NCBI GenBank assembly: GCA_965277425.1
Contig: CBDICR010000007.1
Span: 1,612,001-1,676,000, forward strand
Source: Poindextera sp965277425
GTDB taxonomy: Bacteria > Pseudomonadota > Alphaproteobacteria > Caulobacterales > Caulobacteraceae
Direction of reading: 5' to 3'
DNA: 64,000 bases
The notes below the pieces were generated by a model. It saw only the letters and a list, made by a program, of their open reading frames with translations, was not told where the DNA came from and made no database searches. The first letter of the stretch is position 1, and every line of letters begins with the position of its first letter. The position numbers were made by a program, and so were the translations under genes. Below, piece after piece: positions 1 through 9,207 of the stretch.

Positions 1-187
1 GCGCCGGCGATCGGCTAACGAACGATTGAGACCGAGGTTTTCATTGGTGCGCGATCAGCCTAGTCTCTCCCACCCGCCGCGCCGCCTTCGTTGTAGTCGC
101 GGCTGAATACACAAAAGCACGCCATGGCCAACATGGGCGCTAAATCTTGAGTTGTTTCGGGATGTGGAATTTATAGGAGGGCGCTGG

Positions 188-1030
188 ATGAGGGAAGACA
201 CGACCGTCCAATCCATCGTCCGGATTCTTGGCGTTATTGAGGTGCTGAACCAGCGGAGTGTCACAACTGTGGACATGATGCACCAAGCCACGGAAATACC
301 AAAACCAACACTCATCCGTTTATTGGGCACGCTGGTCGAGACCGGCTATGTCTTCCATGTGTCGCGTCGTGACGGATACGCGCTCACGGAGAAGGTTTTG
401 CGACTGTCCGCCGGCTTCCACTATCATGATGCGATCGTTGATTTCGCGCGGCCGCTGCTCGAAGCCTTCACCGAAAAACACAAGTGGCAGATCTCGCTGG
501 GGACCTTGGACTCCGACGCGATGCTGGTGCGATTCAACACTCGCCGAATGAGCCCTTTTGCGCCGGACCAGCTCTACCTGAACAGGCGGGTCGGCATGCT
601 GACCAGCGCCCTGGGCCGCGCCTATCTGGCCTATAGCTCCAAGTTCGAACGCGATTCGATCATGAGACTGCTGAAAGCGTCGAACGAGCGCACCGACGCC
701 GCGGCCAGGCACGCCAAGCTGGTGGATACCCTGATCGAGACCGTCAGACGCCAAGGCTATGCGACGATCGAGCGTCCGCCAGGCGATCGGGTGCGAAGCA
801 TCGCCGTTCCCATTCTGAACATGGATCCAACGCGCTCGGCGATCGCGGCGATCACCATGTTCTATTTCAGCTCGGCGATGACGGAGGCGCAGGCCACCAG
901 CCGATATCTCAAGGAATTGTATGAGATCGGGGATCAGATCGCGCGAGCTTTAGGCGAAATGCATGAGATCGAGACTTGCGCGGGGGACGCGCAACTCGCC
1001 CGACCGTCGAGCCGACCCTCCCATCCGTAA
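188..1030 (+). CDS. IclR-family transcriptional regulator
   Basis: DNA-binding regulator with an N-terminal winged HTH (about residues 5-70, including KPTLIRLLGTLVETGYV) and a C-terminal IclR effector domain (about 80-260). I chose the ATG at 188 because AGGAGG at 175-180 lies 7 nt upstream; an in-frame ATG at 152 has no such site. The last 20 residues are low-complexity and probably not part of the fold. The next genes run convergently on the minus strand and form a transport/catabolic set. A role in controlling them through a small-molecule effector is an inference from IclR biology. The effector cannot be read from the sequence. Confidence 0.9.
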   Translation: MREDTTVQSIVRILGVIEVLNQRSVTTVDMMHQATEIPKPTLIRLLGTLVETGYVFHVSRRDGYALTEKVLRLSAGFHYHDAIVDFARPLLEAFTEKHKWQISLGTLDSDAMLVRFNTRRMSPFAPDQLYLNRRVGMLTSALGRAYLAYSSKFERDSIMRLLKASNERTDAAARHAKLVDTLIETVRRQGYATIERPPGDRVRSIAVPILNMDPTRSAIAAITMFYFSSAMTEAQATSRYLKELYEIGDQIARALGEMHEIETCAGDAQLARPSSRPSHP

Positions 1031-1128
1031 GAGGGCCGACCCCGGTTCCGGGCCTGACTAGATCGGCAAGGTGAACGGCGTCCCGCAGACGTCGAACTTG
1101 ATCGGCGGCCGACCGCGTCGATCGAGGT

Positions 1129-2451
1129 TCACACGAAGGCCTGCAGAAAATCTCGCGATGCGCCGGCGACCGTTTCGAGCACCGCCGGCGTCGTGGCCAC
1201 GTCGGCCCGATCCAGCTGAGTATGGAACAGCGGATTGGCCCCTAAAAGTCCCACCAGGGTTTCATAGCCGGCGGCGTTGAAGACCGAAAGGTCGCCGACG
1301 GCGTTGGCCGTGTCGATCGGCGAGGGGCTGACGTAGCCCGCCTGACTGGAAAACGCCCGCTGCGCTGCGGGAAGGAAGTCCCGGCTGACGGTCGCGAGGC
1401 GGCTTGGGCCGGAGGGCGGGCGGGCGACCACGGCTCCATTTTCGACTCCCAGACCTTGCATCGCCGCATTGGCCCCGATGTGGAACCAGACCCGCGTCTG
1501 TTGGGGCGCCGGCGCGCCGGTCCGAAGGAAATGGGCGGCGCCGATTTCGTCGAGCTCATGGCCCGAGAGGCAGGCGAACAGCAGATCGGCGTCGGTATGG
1601 CGCGTAAGCCAGCCCGCCAGCCCCAGAAAAAGGGCGATTCCCGTGCCGCGCTCGCCGGCGCAATGAAACCAGCCGCTCTTCGGCGTGGAGACGGCGATGG
1701 TCTTGCCGCGCCCCGGGCGGTGGGCGATCACGTTGGTTGCGCTGGCGCCGCGCGTCAGGGTTCCGGTCGACACCAGGCGCGCGGTCGCGCCGGACGCGGC
1801 CGCGCGCACGAGATCGTCGCCGTTTCGGCCGCCCGCGATCACCACCGGAATCGGCCAGGCAAAACGTGAGGGAACCGCGTTCAGGGCGATGACGTCTCCG
1901 GTCGGACCATCGGTGATGACGATGACGGCGGCGGCATTGCGTCTGACGGCCGCCATCACTGTATCGCCGAATCCGGGCGCGGCCCAGGATCCGCCCGGCC
2001 GATAGGCCAGCCGGATCACCGCGATCTTGCCGGTGATGGACGCCGCGTCGTGGAGCGCGAGCGGTGCGGTGACGCCGCCTTGAGGCGTCGGCGCGACCGG
2101 CCAGCCGGGGAAGGCGAAAATCGAGGCGCCGGCGAGGTCGATCCGATGCTGCGAGGGGACGAAAAGCGGCGACGGGAAGGCCTGGAGCGAGGGGCTCGCA
2201 CCCGCCTCGCGCAGGCGCCGCATCAGCCATTGCGAGGTTGCATTGTCGGTCGTGGTCCCCGTGCGATGCTCGCCAAGCGCATCGTAGGATCGTACGTCCT
2301 GGAGCATCGCGGCGCCGGCGAGCGGGTCGGCTGGCCGAGCCGAGCCGGCGGCCAGCGCTCCGCCCGCGCCCGCCATCAGTCCCAGCGCCCGGCGCCGATC
2401 GATCCACCGTGACCGCCGCAGCCAGGCCGCACCGTCTTCCACCACATTCAT
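1129..2451 (-). CDS. Tat-exported M28-like (PA-domain) peptidase homologue, metal site apparently degenerate
   Basis: A 440-residue protein with a twin-arginine type leader (WIDRRRALGLMAGAGGALA, about residues 16-35), so probably exported. The middle has a PA-like insert and the C-terminal half resembles M28 aminopeptidases (AGYETLVGLLG and FHTQLDRAD near the end). The expected metal ligands look altered. The usual H-x-D segment reads STPKSGW, the usual D-N-x-S-G turn reads GERGTG, and the EE pair reads HELDE. It may be a non-catalytic binding protein or a divergent hydrolase. It lies downstream of the acyl-CoA ligase gene in the same direction (25 nt apart), so it is probably co-transcribed. 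The substrate is unknown. Confidence 0.72.
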   Translation of the reverse strand: MNVVEDGAAWLRRSRWIDRRRALGLMAGAGGALAAGSARPADPLAGAAMLQDVRSYDALGEHRTGTTTDNATSQWLMRRLREAGASPSLQAFPSPLFVPSQHRIDLAGASIFAFPGWPVAPTPQGGVTAPLALHDAASITGKIAVIRLAYRPGGSWAAPGFGDTVMAAVRRNAAAVIVITDGPTGDVIALNAVPSRFAWPIPVVIAGGRNGDDLVRAAASGATARLVSTGTLTRGASATNVIAHRPGRGKTIAVSTPKSGWFHCAGERGTGIALFLGLAGWLTRHTDADLLFACLSGHELDEIGAAHFLRTGAPAPQQTRVWFHIGANAAMQGLGVENGAVVARPPSGPSRLATVSRDFLPAAQRAFSSQAGYVSPSPIDTANAVGDLSVFNAAGYETLVGLLGANPLFHTQLDRADVATTPAVLETVAGASRDFLQAFV

Positions 2452-2476
2452 GACAATCGCTCCAGTGTCTCGGCCC

Positions 2477-4666
2477 TCATGAGATCAGGGCGTCCAGCCC
2501 GATCACGCCCTGGCCTTCGGCGCGAACCAGCAATGGATTGATCTCGATGGAGTCAAATGAGTCGGCGTGAGCGGCGGCGAAGTCGCCGAGGGCCACAAGG
2601 GCTTTCGCCAGCGCGGCCTTGTCGCTTTTCGGCTGACCGCGCGGGCCGTCGAGAATCGCCGCGCAGCGCAGCTCGTCGATCATGCCGAGCGCTTCGGCCT
2701 GGCCGAAGGGCGCGGCGCGAAAGCTTACATCCTTGAGCAGCTCGACGAGCGTGCCGCCCAGCCCGACCATGATGACGGGGCCGAACGTCGGATCGTTCGT
2801 TGCGCCGAGGATCGCCTCGACGCCGCTCTTGAGCATCGGCGCGACCAGGACGCCTTCGATCCGGGCATCCGGGCGCGCCGCGGCGACGTGCTGCATAAGG
2901 GCGTCGAACGCCGCCTCGACGGCGTCCGCGTCCGGCAGGTCCAGCATCACGCCGCCGACCTCGGTCTTGTGAGCGATGTCGCGCGAAATGATCTTGAGAA
3001 CGACCGGAAATCCCAGCCGGTTCGCCGCCTTGGCCGCCTCGGCTCCGGTCCTGGCGATAAGGCGCCGCGCCATGGCGATGCCGGCGCCCTCCAGAATGTC
3101 CGACGCCTCGGCTTCGCTCTTCGCGCCGGCCGCGAACGGCTCGCTCGGCGTCCCGCCGGCGCGCGTCTGTCGGCTGTCGGTCGCCTCCGCGCACCCGTTC
3201 GGCGCCGGCCCGGTCTGGCCGAAGCGGCACAGCGCGGCGATGGCCCGCACCATCCGCGTCGGCTCGTCGAACACGGGAATGTTCAGCAACTCCATCGCGC
3301 GCCGCACCTCGGGCGGGCCCATCATCGCCACGTAGAACGGCGTCGTGGGATGCCTGGCGCGGATATCGGTCCACCGACCGACGAACCGTTCGCCGGCCTG
3401 CAACGCGCCGACGCCGTTAAAGCATGCAATGGCGCCGTAGTCGCCGTCCCGGATCATCACGTCGAGAAATTGGCCGAACAGCGTGGGATCGTTCGCGGCC
3501 TGGCCGGTGATGTCCACGGGATTTCGCGTACCGGAAAAGGGCACCAGATCGTGCAGCTGCGCCTGCGCCGCGCTGGGCATGGGCGCGATGTCCAGGCCGG
3601 CGCTTTCCGCCGCATCGGCCATCAGCACCCCCGCCCCGCCGGATCCGGTGATCAGGCCCAGGCGGGCGGAGGTCGGCGCCAGGCCGCGCAGGCAGGCGTA
3701 ACCGACATCGAAGAATTCATCGACCGTATTGGCGCGGTGGACGCCGCATTGGCGAAAGACGGCGTCGAAGATCTCGTCGGCGCCCGCCAGCGCCGCGGTG
3801 TGCGACCGGGCCGCCGCCGCGCCGGCTTCGGTCCGGCCGACCTTCATGATGACCACCGGCTTGCCGGCGGCGCGCGCCAGAGCGAAGGCCTGCATCAACT
3901 TGCGGCCGTCCCGGCAGCCTTCCATGTAGCCCATGATAATCTTGGTGGCGGGGTCGGCGGCGAGCCAGGCGACGCAGTCGGCGAAGTCGATGTCGGCCTC
4001 GTTGCCGGTCGCGATCCAGTGGTTCATGGGCAGGCCGCGCAGCGACCCGGCCATGAAGGTATAGGTGCCGAAGGCGCCGCTCTGGCTGACGATGCTGACG
4101 CCGCCCGCTTCCGGCAGGTCAAAATTCGGCGCCGCGCCGAAGGTGCACAGAACACGCGATTTGATGCTCATTACCCCCAGGCAGTTGGGGCCCAGAACGC
4201 GCAGCCCGGTGCGCGAGGCCAGTTCGGCTATGCGCGCCTGCGCCGCCGCGCCCTCCGCGCCGGCCTCGGAAAAGCCGGATGAGAAGACGATCGCCGCCTT
4301 GACGCCGCGCGCCGCGCAGCGTTCGAGCTGATCGATCACGTTTACCGCCGGTATCGACACGACGGCCAGATCCGGCGCCTCTGGAACCGCCTCTATGCTC
4401 TCGTAGCTTGGAAGGCCCTGCACCTCGCGGCGGCGTTCGTTGACGGGGAATATCCGCCCCGCATAGCCGTGCCGTTGCAGAAAATAGATCGTGCGCCCGC
4501 CGATGCGGGCTGAATCCGCCGAGGCGCCGATGACGGCGATCGATTGCGGCTCAAGCAGAGCGTCAAGGCCGCGAATATTGACCTGGCTGGTTTGGGGAAG
4601 GCTAGGCACTCGTTTCCTTTCCATGGCGAATGAAGAGATCGCCATGGGTCGGCGACGAGACATCAC
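2477..4666 (-). CDS. NDP-forming acyl-CoA synthetase (CoA-binding, ligase-CoA and ATP-grasp domains)
   Basis: A single-chain 729-residue acid:CoA ligase of the ADP-forming acetyl-CoA synthetase family. It has a CoA-binding Rossmann domain (about 35-130, IAVIGASADSARIGG), succinyl-CoA-ligase-like domains, and an ATP-grasp half after about residue 500. The phosphohistidine loop is present (SHTAALAG, His289), so it is likely active. Members activate or de-activate carboxylic acids in the cytosol using ATP or ADP. In this island it may charge the acid handled by the two crotonase-like proteins (inference). Several start codons are possible; the segment before LPQTSQVNIRGLDALL may not be translated. 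Confidence 0.9.
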   Translation of the reverse strand: MMSRRRPMAISSFAMERKRVPSLPQTSQVNIRGLDALLEPQSIAVIGASADSARIGGRTIYFLQRHGYAGRIFPVNERRREVQGLPSYESIEAVPEAPDLAVVSIPAVNVIDQLERCAARGVKAAIVFSSGFSEAGAEGAAAQARIAELASRTGLRVLGPNCLGVMSIKSRVLCTFGAAPNFDLPEAGGVSIVSQSGAFGTYTFMAGSLRGLPMNHWIATGNEADIDFADCVAWLAADPATKIIMGYMEGCRDGRKLMQAFALARAAGKPVVIMKVGRTEAGAAAARSHTAALAGADEIFDAVFRQCGVHRANTVDEFFDVGYACLRGLAPTSARLGLITGSGGAGVLMADAAESAGLDIAPMPSAAQAQLHDLVPFSGTRNPVDITGQAANDPTLFGQFLDVMIRDGDYGAIACFNGVGALQAGERFVGRWTDIRARHPTTPFYVAMMGPPEVRRAMELLNIPVFDEPTRMVRAIAALCRFGQTGPAPNGCAEATDSRQTRAGGTPSEPFAAGAKSEAEASDILEGAGIAMARRLIARTGAEAAKAANRLGFPVVLKIISRDIAHKTEVGGVMLDLPDADAVEAAFDALMQHVAAARPDARIEGVLVAPMLKSGVEAILGATNDPTFGPVIMVGLGGTLVELLKDVSFRAAPFGQAEALGMIDELRCAAILDGPRGQPKSDKAALAKALVALGDFAAAHADSFDSIEINPLLVRAEGQGVIGLDALIS

Positions 4667-4743
4667 GCCCCGTCCGCAAGGCGCACACGCGGATATTGAA
4701 CGACCCAGGCGCGGCGTTCCGGCGTCCTTGAGCGCGGCGGGCG

Positions 4744-4771
4744 CCGCGACAGGCTTGGGCGCCTGTCGCGG
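4744..4771. repeat. Perfect 11-bp inverted repeat (hairpin) between receptor and ligase genes
   Basis: CCGCGACAGGC at 4744-4754 pairs perfectly with GCCTGTCGCGG at 4761-4771 around a 6-nt loop. It lies just downstream of the TonB receptor stop and upstream of the ligase start. No T-run follows on the minus strand, so this is not a standard intrinsic terminator. It could stabilise the receptor mRNA 3' end or act as an attenuator. Confidence 0.55.
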
Positions 4772-4809
4772 ACAACCTTGGGCCTGGTCCGGCCCGCGCC
4801 TCGATCAGG

Positions 4810-7347
4810 CTACCACTTGTATTTCGCTTCCACCGACAAGGTCCGCGGAAGGCTCCAGCGCTGTTGCGTGACGACCGGATTCGAATTGATCGTTCCGGCC
4901 TGCTGGTACTGGGCGACAACGTGGGTCTCATTGGTCAGGTTCGTCGCGATGAACGCAAGCTCCAGGGCCTTGTAGTCAACCCCGAGTCTGAGATCGACGT
5001 TCTGGAAGGTAGCCAGATAATTGGCCGGAAGGCCCGTGGTGACGGGGTCCTGAATGCCGCCCCACTGGCCGTCGTACCTGAGGTTCACAAAGCCCTCCAT
5101 GACGTCGCCGATGGCGTGGCGATAGTTGACGGTCGCGCCGGTGAGATAATGCGGATTTTGCGGCACCGAGGTCCCGATCAGCGGAAGTCCCGCGCGGTTG
5201 GGCTGGCTGATGTATTTCGACGTCTGATCCGATCCGTCCACTTCCAGATTCAGCACGCCGTCCGCGACATGCAGTGTCGAGTTGAGCGAGGCCTCGATAC
5301 CTTGTCCGCGGGCCGTACCGGCATTGATCGTGTAGTTGGTGTTGGGCGTTTCGCAGGTGTTTACGTTGGTGCATCCGTCGCCCACCGCCGCCAGGGAATT
5401 GGACGTCGTCTGGGAGTAGGCATCGAAGGTGAAATAGACGAAGCGCGTGATGTCGCCTTTGAAGCCGATCTCATAGCTCGACGAGGTCTCGGGGCCGTAT
5501 TCCGGGACCACCGGCGCATAGCTGGCGGGGGGCGGCCCGGACGAGAAGGGCGTCGGCGGCGTGTCGCCGAAGTTGAAGCCGCCCGCGCGATAACCCGTGC
5601 CGTACTTGCCGTAGATCAGGTCGTCCCAGGCCCACGGCAGCTTGTAGCTCAAGGTCGCCGTATAGCTGACGTTTGAGCTCTGATAGTTATAGTTGGTCGG
5701 ATCCTTGACCGCCCCGCCCGTTTTGAACGGATAGGGGGTCGTCGTGTACAGTTCGTATACGTTTTGGACTGCGTTCTTGTTATCGTTTGTGTAGCGGACG
5801 TCGCCGGCCAGGGTGAAGCCGTATCCGATCTTGTAGGCCAAGGACCCGTAGGCGGCTTCCGAATTATAGGTCTCGTTGAAGGCGGCGTCGCTGCCGAAGG
5901 GGCTCGGGAAGGTCGCCGGGCAAGGCGCGGAAGTCGGTAACACCAGGTAGCAGAGATGCTGGGTGGGCGTTCCGCCGCATATGCCCGCGCCGACCACCGG
6001 GTTCGGCAGGGCGGACGTGGCGCAGGGACTGGCGTCGACGTCCGTGACGCCGTTGTCCTTCTGCTGCACGAATTCGCCGCCGACCAGCCAGTTCAGCCGA
6101 TTGTCGAACGCCGCGCCCGCCAGATGCAGGTCTTGATAGACTTCGTTTTCCTGCTCGTTGGCGTTCGATTGGGCGAATACGTAGGTACCCTTTTCGCCCA
6201 GCTGCTGGAACATGGCCTCTTGGGCGAGGTCGATATAGCCGGTGTCGTAGTCTTGAGTGTTGTTGCGGACGCGGTAGCTGGTGGTCGAGGTCAGTTTGGC
6301 CCAACCGAAGTCGTAGTTCGCCAGCAACTCACCGCTGCTGATATCCTGCTTGACCTCGTCAAGGCCGCTGTGCGGGAGATCAAATTTCAGCTGGTCGAAA
6401 CCCAAGGGAAGGGTCGCGAACACACCCCCGCCGGCGATGTGGTCCACCGAAGCGAAGGACGGCAGCTGCATCTGCTGCGTCTGGACCAGGAAATCGACGT
6501 CCAGATTTCCATGCTGGTAGCGGGCCTGGGCCCGCGCGAGGTATCCGTTTGTCGAGTCGTAATACTTGTCCTGGTCGGGATTGTAGATGAACCCGCCGGA
6601 CTGCGTCTCGTCTTCGACGCCAAACCGCAGGGCGACATCATCGCTTACTTTGTAATTGACGATCGCCGTTGCAATGTTGTTTCGCGTTTCGAAGGTATAG
6701 ACGTCGTCGACATAGCCTGAATTCGTGAAGGTCGGCTCGGCCGATATCAGGTTGACCACGCCGAACTCGGCGTTCCGCCCATAGAGCGCGCCTTGGGGGC
6801 CCTTCAGGATTTCGGCCCGTTCGAGGTCGAAGCTGTCGATCAGCGCGAAGTTGCGGCCAAAACCGCCGCCCCCGCCGACATAGACCCCGTTGGCGAACAG
6901 CCCGACCCCGGGATCGGCGCCGGTGGCCCGTTCGGTTCCGGAGCCGCGAACGGACACCTCGCTCAGAAGCGGGTTCTGAAGATTGTTGAACCGGACGCCC
7001 GGCACCGTCGCCAATATATCTCCGGTGCCGGTGATCGGCCCGACCGCCGCCAAGGCCGCGCCTGTGACGACGGAAACCGATGAGGGCACGTTGCGCACCC
7101 GTTGGCTGCGCTTTGTCGCCGTCACCACCACATCGCCCGCCGACGCCCCGTTCGCCGTGGCGCCCGGGTTCCCCGCCGCGGGCGCCGGGTTGGCGGCGGC
7201 GGTGGCCGCGCCGCCAGCCGAATTTGAGCCGGGCGCCGCGTCCTGGGCGTGCGCCGCGGTCAAGGGCAACCCTAAGATTAACGCACCGACGACCGCCATC
7301 AGCAGACCGACTCGTCTATCCGTCGCGTGATTTCGATTTTTGAACAT
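4810..7347 (-). CDS. TonB-dependent outer-membrane receptor
   Basis: An 845-residue receptor with a signal peptide (VGLLMAVVGALILGLPLTAAHA, cleaved about residue 35), a low-complexity Ala/Gly stretch, a plug domain (about 85-205, starting VPSSVSVVTGAAL and containing VRGSGTERATGADPGVG), and a long beta-barrel ending in the aromatic residue W of YKW. It imports a ligand across the outer membrane using TonB energy. The 310-nt upstream gap holds a palindrome that may be an operator. Genes upstream on the same strand encode an MFS transporter, sulfatase and acyl-CoA enzymes, so the ligand may be a sulfated organic molecule (inference). Confidence 0.93.
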   Translation of the reverse strand: MFKNRNHATDRRVGLLMAVVGALILGLPLTAAHAQDAAPGSNSAGGAATAAANPAPAAGNPGATANGASAGDVVVTATKRSQRVRNVPSSVSVVTGAALAAVGPITGTGDILATVPGVRFNNLQNPLLSEVSVRGSGTERATGADPGVGLFANGVYVGGGGGFGRNFALIDSFDLERAEILKGPQGALYGRNAEFGVVNLISAEPTFTNSGYVDDVYTFETRNNIATAIVNYKVSDDVALRFGVEDETQSGGFIYNPDQDKYYDSTNGYLARAQARYQHGNLDVDFLVQTQQMQLPSFASVDHIAGGGVFATLPLGFDQLKFDLPHSGLDEVKQDISSGELLANYDFGWAKLTSTTSYRVRNNTQDYDTGYIDLAQEAMFQQLGEKGTYVFAQSNANEQENEVYQDLHLAGAAFDNRLNWLVGGEFVQQKDNGVTDVDASPCATSALPNPVVGAGICGGTPTQHLCYLVLPTSAPCPATFPSPFGSDAAFNETYNSEAAYGSLAYKIGYGFTLAGDVRYTNDNKNAVQNVYELYTTTPYPFKTGGAVKDPTNYNYQSSNVSYTATLSYKLPWAWDDLIYGKYGTGYRAGGFNFGDTPPTPFSSGPPPASYAPVVPEYGPETSSSYEIGFKGDITRFVYFTFDAYSQTTSNSLAAVGDGCTNVNTCETPNTNYTINAGTARGQGIEASLNSTLHVADGVLNLEVDGSDQTSKYISQPNRAGLPLIGTSVPQNPHYLTGATVNYRHAIGDVMEGFVNLRYDGQWGGIQDPVTTGLPANYLATFQNVDLRLGVDYKALELAFIATNLTNETHVVAQYQQAGTINSNPVVTQQRWSLPRTLSVEAKYKW

Positions 7348-7657
7348 TCATTTTCCCCGTCGCTCCGCGGCTAGCCCCGCCGTAAAGGGCCCGCGATATT
7401 GTTGCATCACGCCGGAGGCGCGACGCGCTTTAGCCTGGACGTGTCATCCAAAGCAGAATCGGCGGGGTTATTTGGGCTCTTAGTCTTGAATAAGCGCGTT
7501 AAAATTCAGCCTTTTCCGACATACGGAATTCAAACGCGCCGAACCCGGAGCCGGCGAGACGGCGACGCCGAAGCACGCGAAGCGCCAGCCGTCTTCGCCG
7601 CGACCTCGCCGCGATCGACCTGACCAGTGTCCTAGGCTCTGAACGGCCGGGCGGCGC
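7348..7657. other. 310-nt intergenic region upstream of the TonB receptor
   Basis: No convincing gene here: the short plus-strand frame at 7399-7623 has no ribosome-binding site and a mixed composition. The stretch is less GC-rich than its surroundings and contains the palindrome listed separately, so it probably carries the receptor promoter. Confidence 0.5.
7514..7528. promoter_or_regulatory. Candidate operator palindrome TTCCG-N5-CGGAA
   Basis: TTCCGACATACGGAA has perfect 5-bp arms and sits about 170 nt upstream of the TonB receptor start. IclR regulators usually bind short palindromes of this size, and an IclR gene lies at 188-1030. A looser relative, GTTC...GAAC at 12145-12162, lies upstream of the MFS gene. 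Assignment to the IclR protein is inference. Confidence 0.35.
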
Positions 7658-8377
7658 CTAGCAGGCCGTGGCTTGCGCGTAGGATCGATCCAGGTCCGCC
7701 AGGAGATCGCGCTTTATTCGCCGATAAGCTTCGCCGTCGATGTCGGCGATCCGCAACAGGAAGTCGCGCGCCGCGATCCGCGACGGCGTCTCGTCCTCGA
7801 AAAGCTGATGCACGAAGCCGATCTCAGCCGCCCGTTCGCCGCTGATGATCTCGCCCATATAGGCCAGCGGCGCGACATAGGTCTGCCCGATAAGGCGCGG
7901 CAGCTTGTAGGACCAGCCCTCGGCGCCCCAAAGGGCCAGTCCGATGCGCGGATCGCCGATCTTGGCGCCGCGCGCGGCGAGCCTGAAATCGCAGCTGCAG
8001 GCATAGTCGTAGCCGGCGCCCAGGGCGTGCCCATGCAGCAGCGCCACGGTGGGTTTGGGACTGTTGCGAAAGGCCGAGGTGACCTCGTTGAGCAAGACGG
8101 GGCCGGCGCCGACGTCCAAGGCGACGCGGCGGTGCGCCAAGCGCTCGGGCCAGCCCTCCGCGCCGCTTCCCTTAATGTATTCGCCCGAGCAGAACGACCG
8201 GCCGTTTCCGGACAGGGCGATCACCCGGACGGCCGGATCGGCCTCCGCCTCGCGCAAGGCGCCCAGCAGCGCTTCGTGCTGGTCGTGACCGATCGAGTTG
8301 AGACGTTCGGGACTGTTCAGGATGAGGTGGAGGACGGGGCCGTCACACTCGACCAACGGCGATGGGTCTTCGGCCAT
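7658..8377 (-). CDS. Crotonase-fold (enoyl-CoA hydratase/isomerase family) protein A, non-canonical active site
   Basis: A 239-residue crotonase-superfamily protein. The start at 8377 (MAEDPSPLVECDG) lies 2 nt after the stop of the next crotonase gene, so the two are translationally coupled; a longer frame to 8476 would overlap that gene. Oxyanion-hole segments are visible (GRSFCSGEYIKG; HALGAGYDYACSCDF). The two hydratase glutamates are replaced: the first by Asp (GYDYA) and the second by Arg (GDPRIG). It therefore is not a standard hydratase. It shares GDPRI and the PERLA segment with its neighbour. It probably acts on a CoA thioester, but the reaction is unknown. Confidence 0.85.
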   Translation of the reverse strand: MAEDPSPLVECDGPVLHLILNSPERLNSIGHDQHEALLGALREAEADPAVRVIALSGNGRSFCSGEYIKGSGAEGWPERLAHRRVALDVGAGPVLLNEVTSAFRNSPKPTVALLHGHALGAGYDYACSCDFRLAARGAKIGDPRIGLALWGAEGWSYKLPRLIGQTYVAPLAYMGEIISGERAAEIGFVHQLFEDETPSRIAARDFLLRIADIDGEAYRRIKRDLLADLDRSYAQATAC

Positions 8378-8379
8378 GG

Positions 8380-9207
8380 TTAGCGACCCGTGAACCGAGG
8401 AGGCCGCCGCTCCCGCCAAGCGCTTACGCCTTCGGCCCGATCCTCGATCACATTGGTCTGGCGAACGGCCAGGCAATGCATCATCGCCGTCTCGAAACCG
8501 AGGTCAAGCTGGGCGAGGGTCATCTCCTTCTTCACCGCAAAGGCCCGGGTGGGCAGGTTGGCGAGGCGATCGGCGAGGACGCCCGCCTCTTCGTCCAGGG
8601 CCGCGCGGGCGCAGATCTGATGCGCCAGGCCGATACGCATCGCTTCGGCCGCGGTCATCGACTCACCGGTCAGCATCATCCATGTCGCGCGCGACTGGCC
8701 AATCAGCCGCGGCAACACATAGGTCAGCCCCGTCCCCGCATGACGCGCCTGAAGGATGCGGGGGTCGCCCAGCACCGCGTCGTCCGCGGCCAGGCGGAAA
8801 TCACACACCGCGGCCAGGTCGAGGCCGAGGCCGAGCACCTTGCCCTTCAGCGCGGCGACGACCGGCTTGCTGGACGCCCGGACGATCCGAAGCATGGACT
8901 GCTCGACCAGAGAGGCCGGCCCATGCGCGCCGGCGGAATTGCGGTTAGCGAGCCGTTCGGGCCAGGGTCCGGGGTCCCAGGGCGTATCGCCGGCGCAAAA
9001 GTCGTCGCCCGCGCCGCTGATCAGGATGGATCGGACGGCTTCGTCGTTTTGGCCCGCGGCGACGAGGTCGGCCAGCGCCATCATCATCGCATAGTTGAGG
9101 CTGTTCTGCTCCTCCGGCCGGTTAAGCTCGATGTGGAGCACCGGGCTCGCCGACTTCAGGACCACCAGGCCCGAAGACGAGCGCAGGGTCATCGGCTCGA
9201 CGCTCAT
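8380..9207 (-). CDS. Crotonase-fold (enoyl-CoA hydratase/isomerase family) protein B, non-canonical active site
   Basis: A 275-residue crotonase-family protein, paralogous to the gene just downstream. It has the oxyanion segments DDFCAGDTPWDPG and GKVLGLGLDLAAVCDF. As in its neighbour, the first catalytic Glu is Asp (GLDLA) and the second is Arg (GDPRILQA). Its ATG overlaps the stop of the sulfatase gene (ATGA at 9204-9207), showing tight coupling. The pair may form a hetero-oligomer or catalyse successive steps on one CoA ester (inference). Canonical enoyl-CoA hydratase activity looks unlikely from the residues. Confidence 0.87.
   Translation of the reverse strand: MSVEPMTLRSSSGLVVLKSASPVLHIELNRPEEQNSLNYAMMMALADLVAAGQNDEAVRSILISGAGDDFCAGDTPWDPGPWPERLANRNSAGAHGPASLVEQSMLRIVRASSKPVVAALKGKVLGLGLDLAAVCDFRLAADDAVLGDPRILQARHAGTGLTYVLPRLIGQSRATWMMLTGESMTAAEAMRIGLAHQICARAALDEEAGVLADRLANLPTRAFAVKKEMTLAQLDLGFETAMMHCLAVRQTNVIEDRAEGVSAWRERRPPRFTGR

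Noticed and set aside
2567..4282. 571-codon plus-strand frame opposite the acyl-CoA ligase gene
   Set aside because: Arg/Gly-rich shadow of the minus-strand gene in GC-rich DNA; no family features.
7399..7623. 74-codon plus-strand frame upstream of the TonB receptor
   Set aside because: No ribosome-binding site, no signal or domain, and it crosses the likely promoter.
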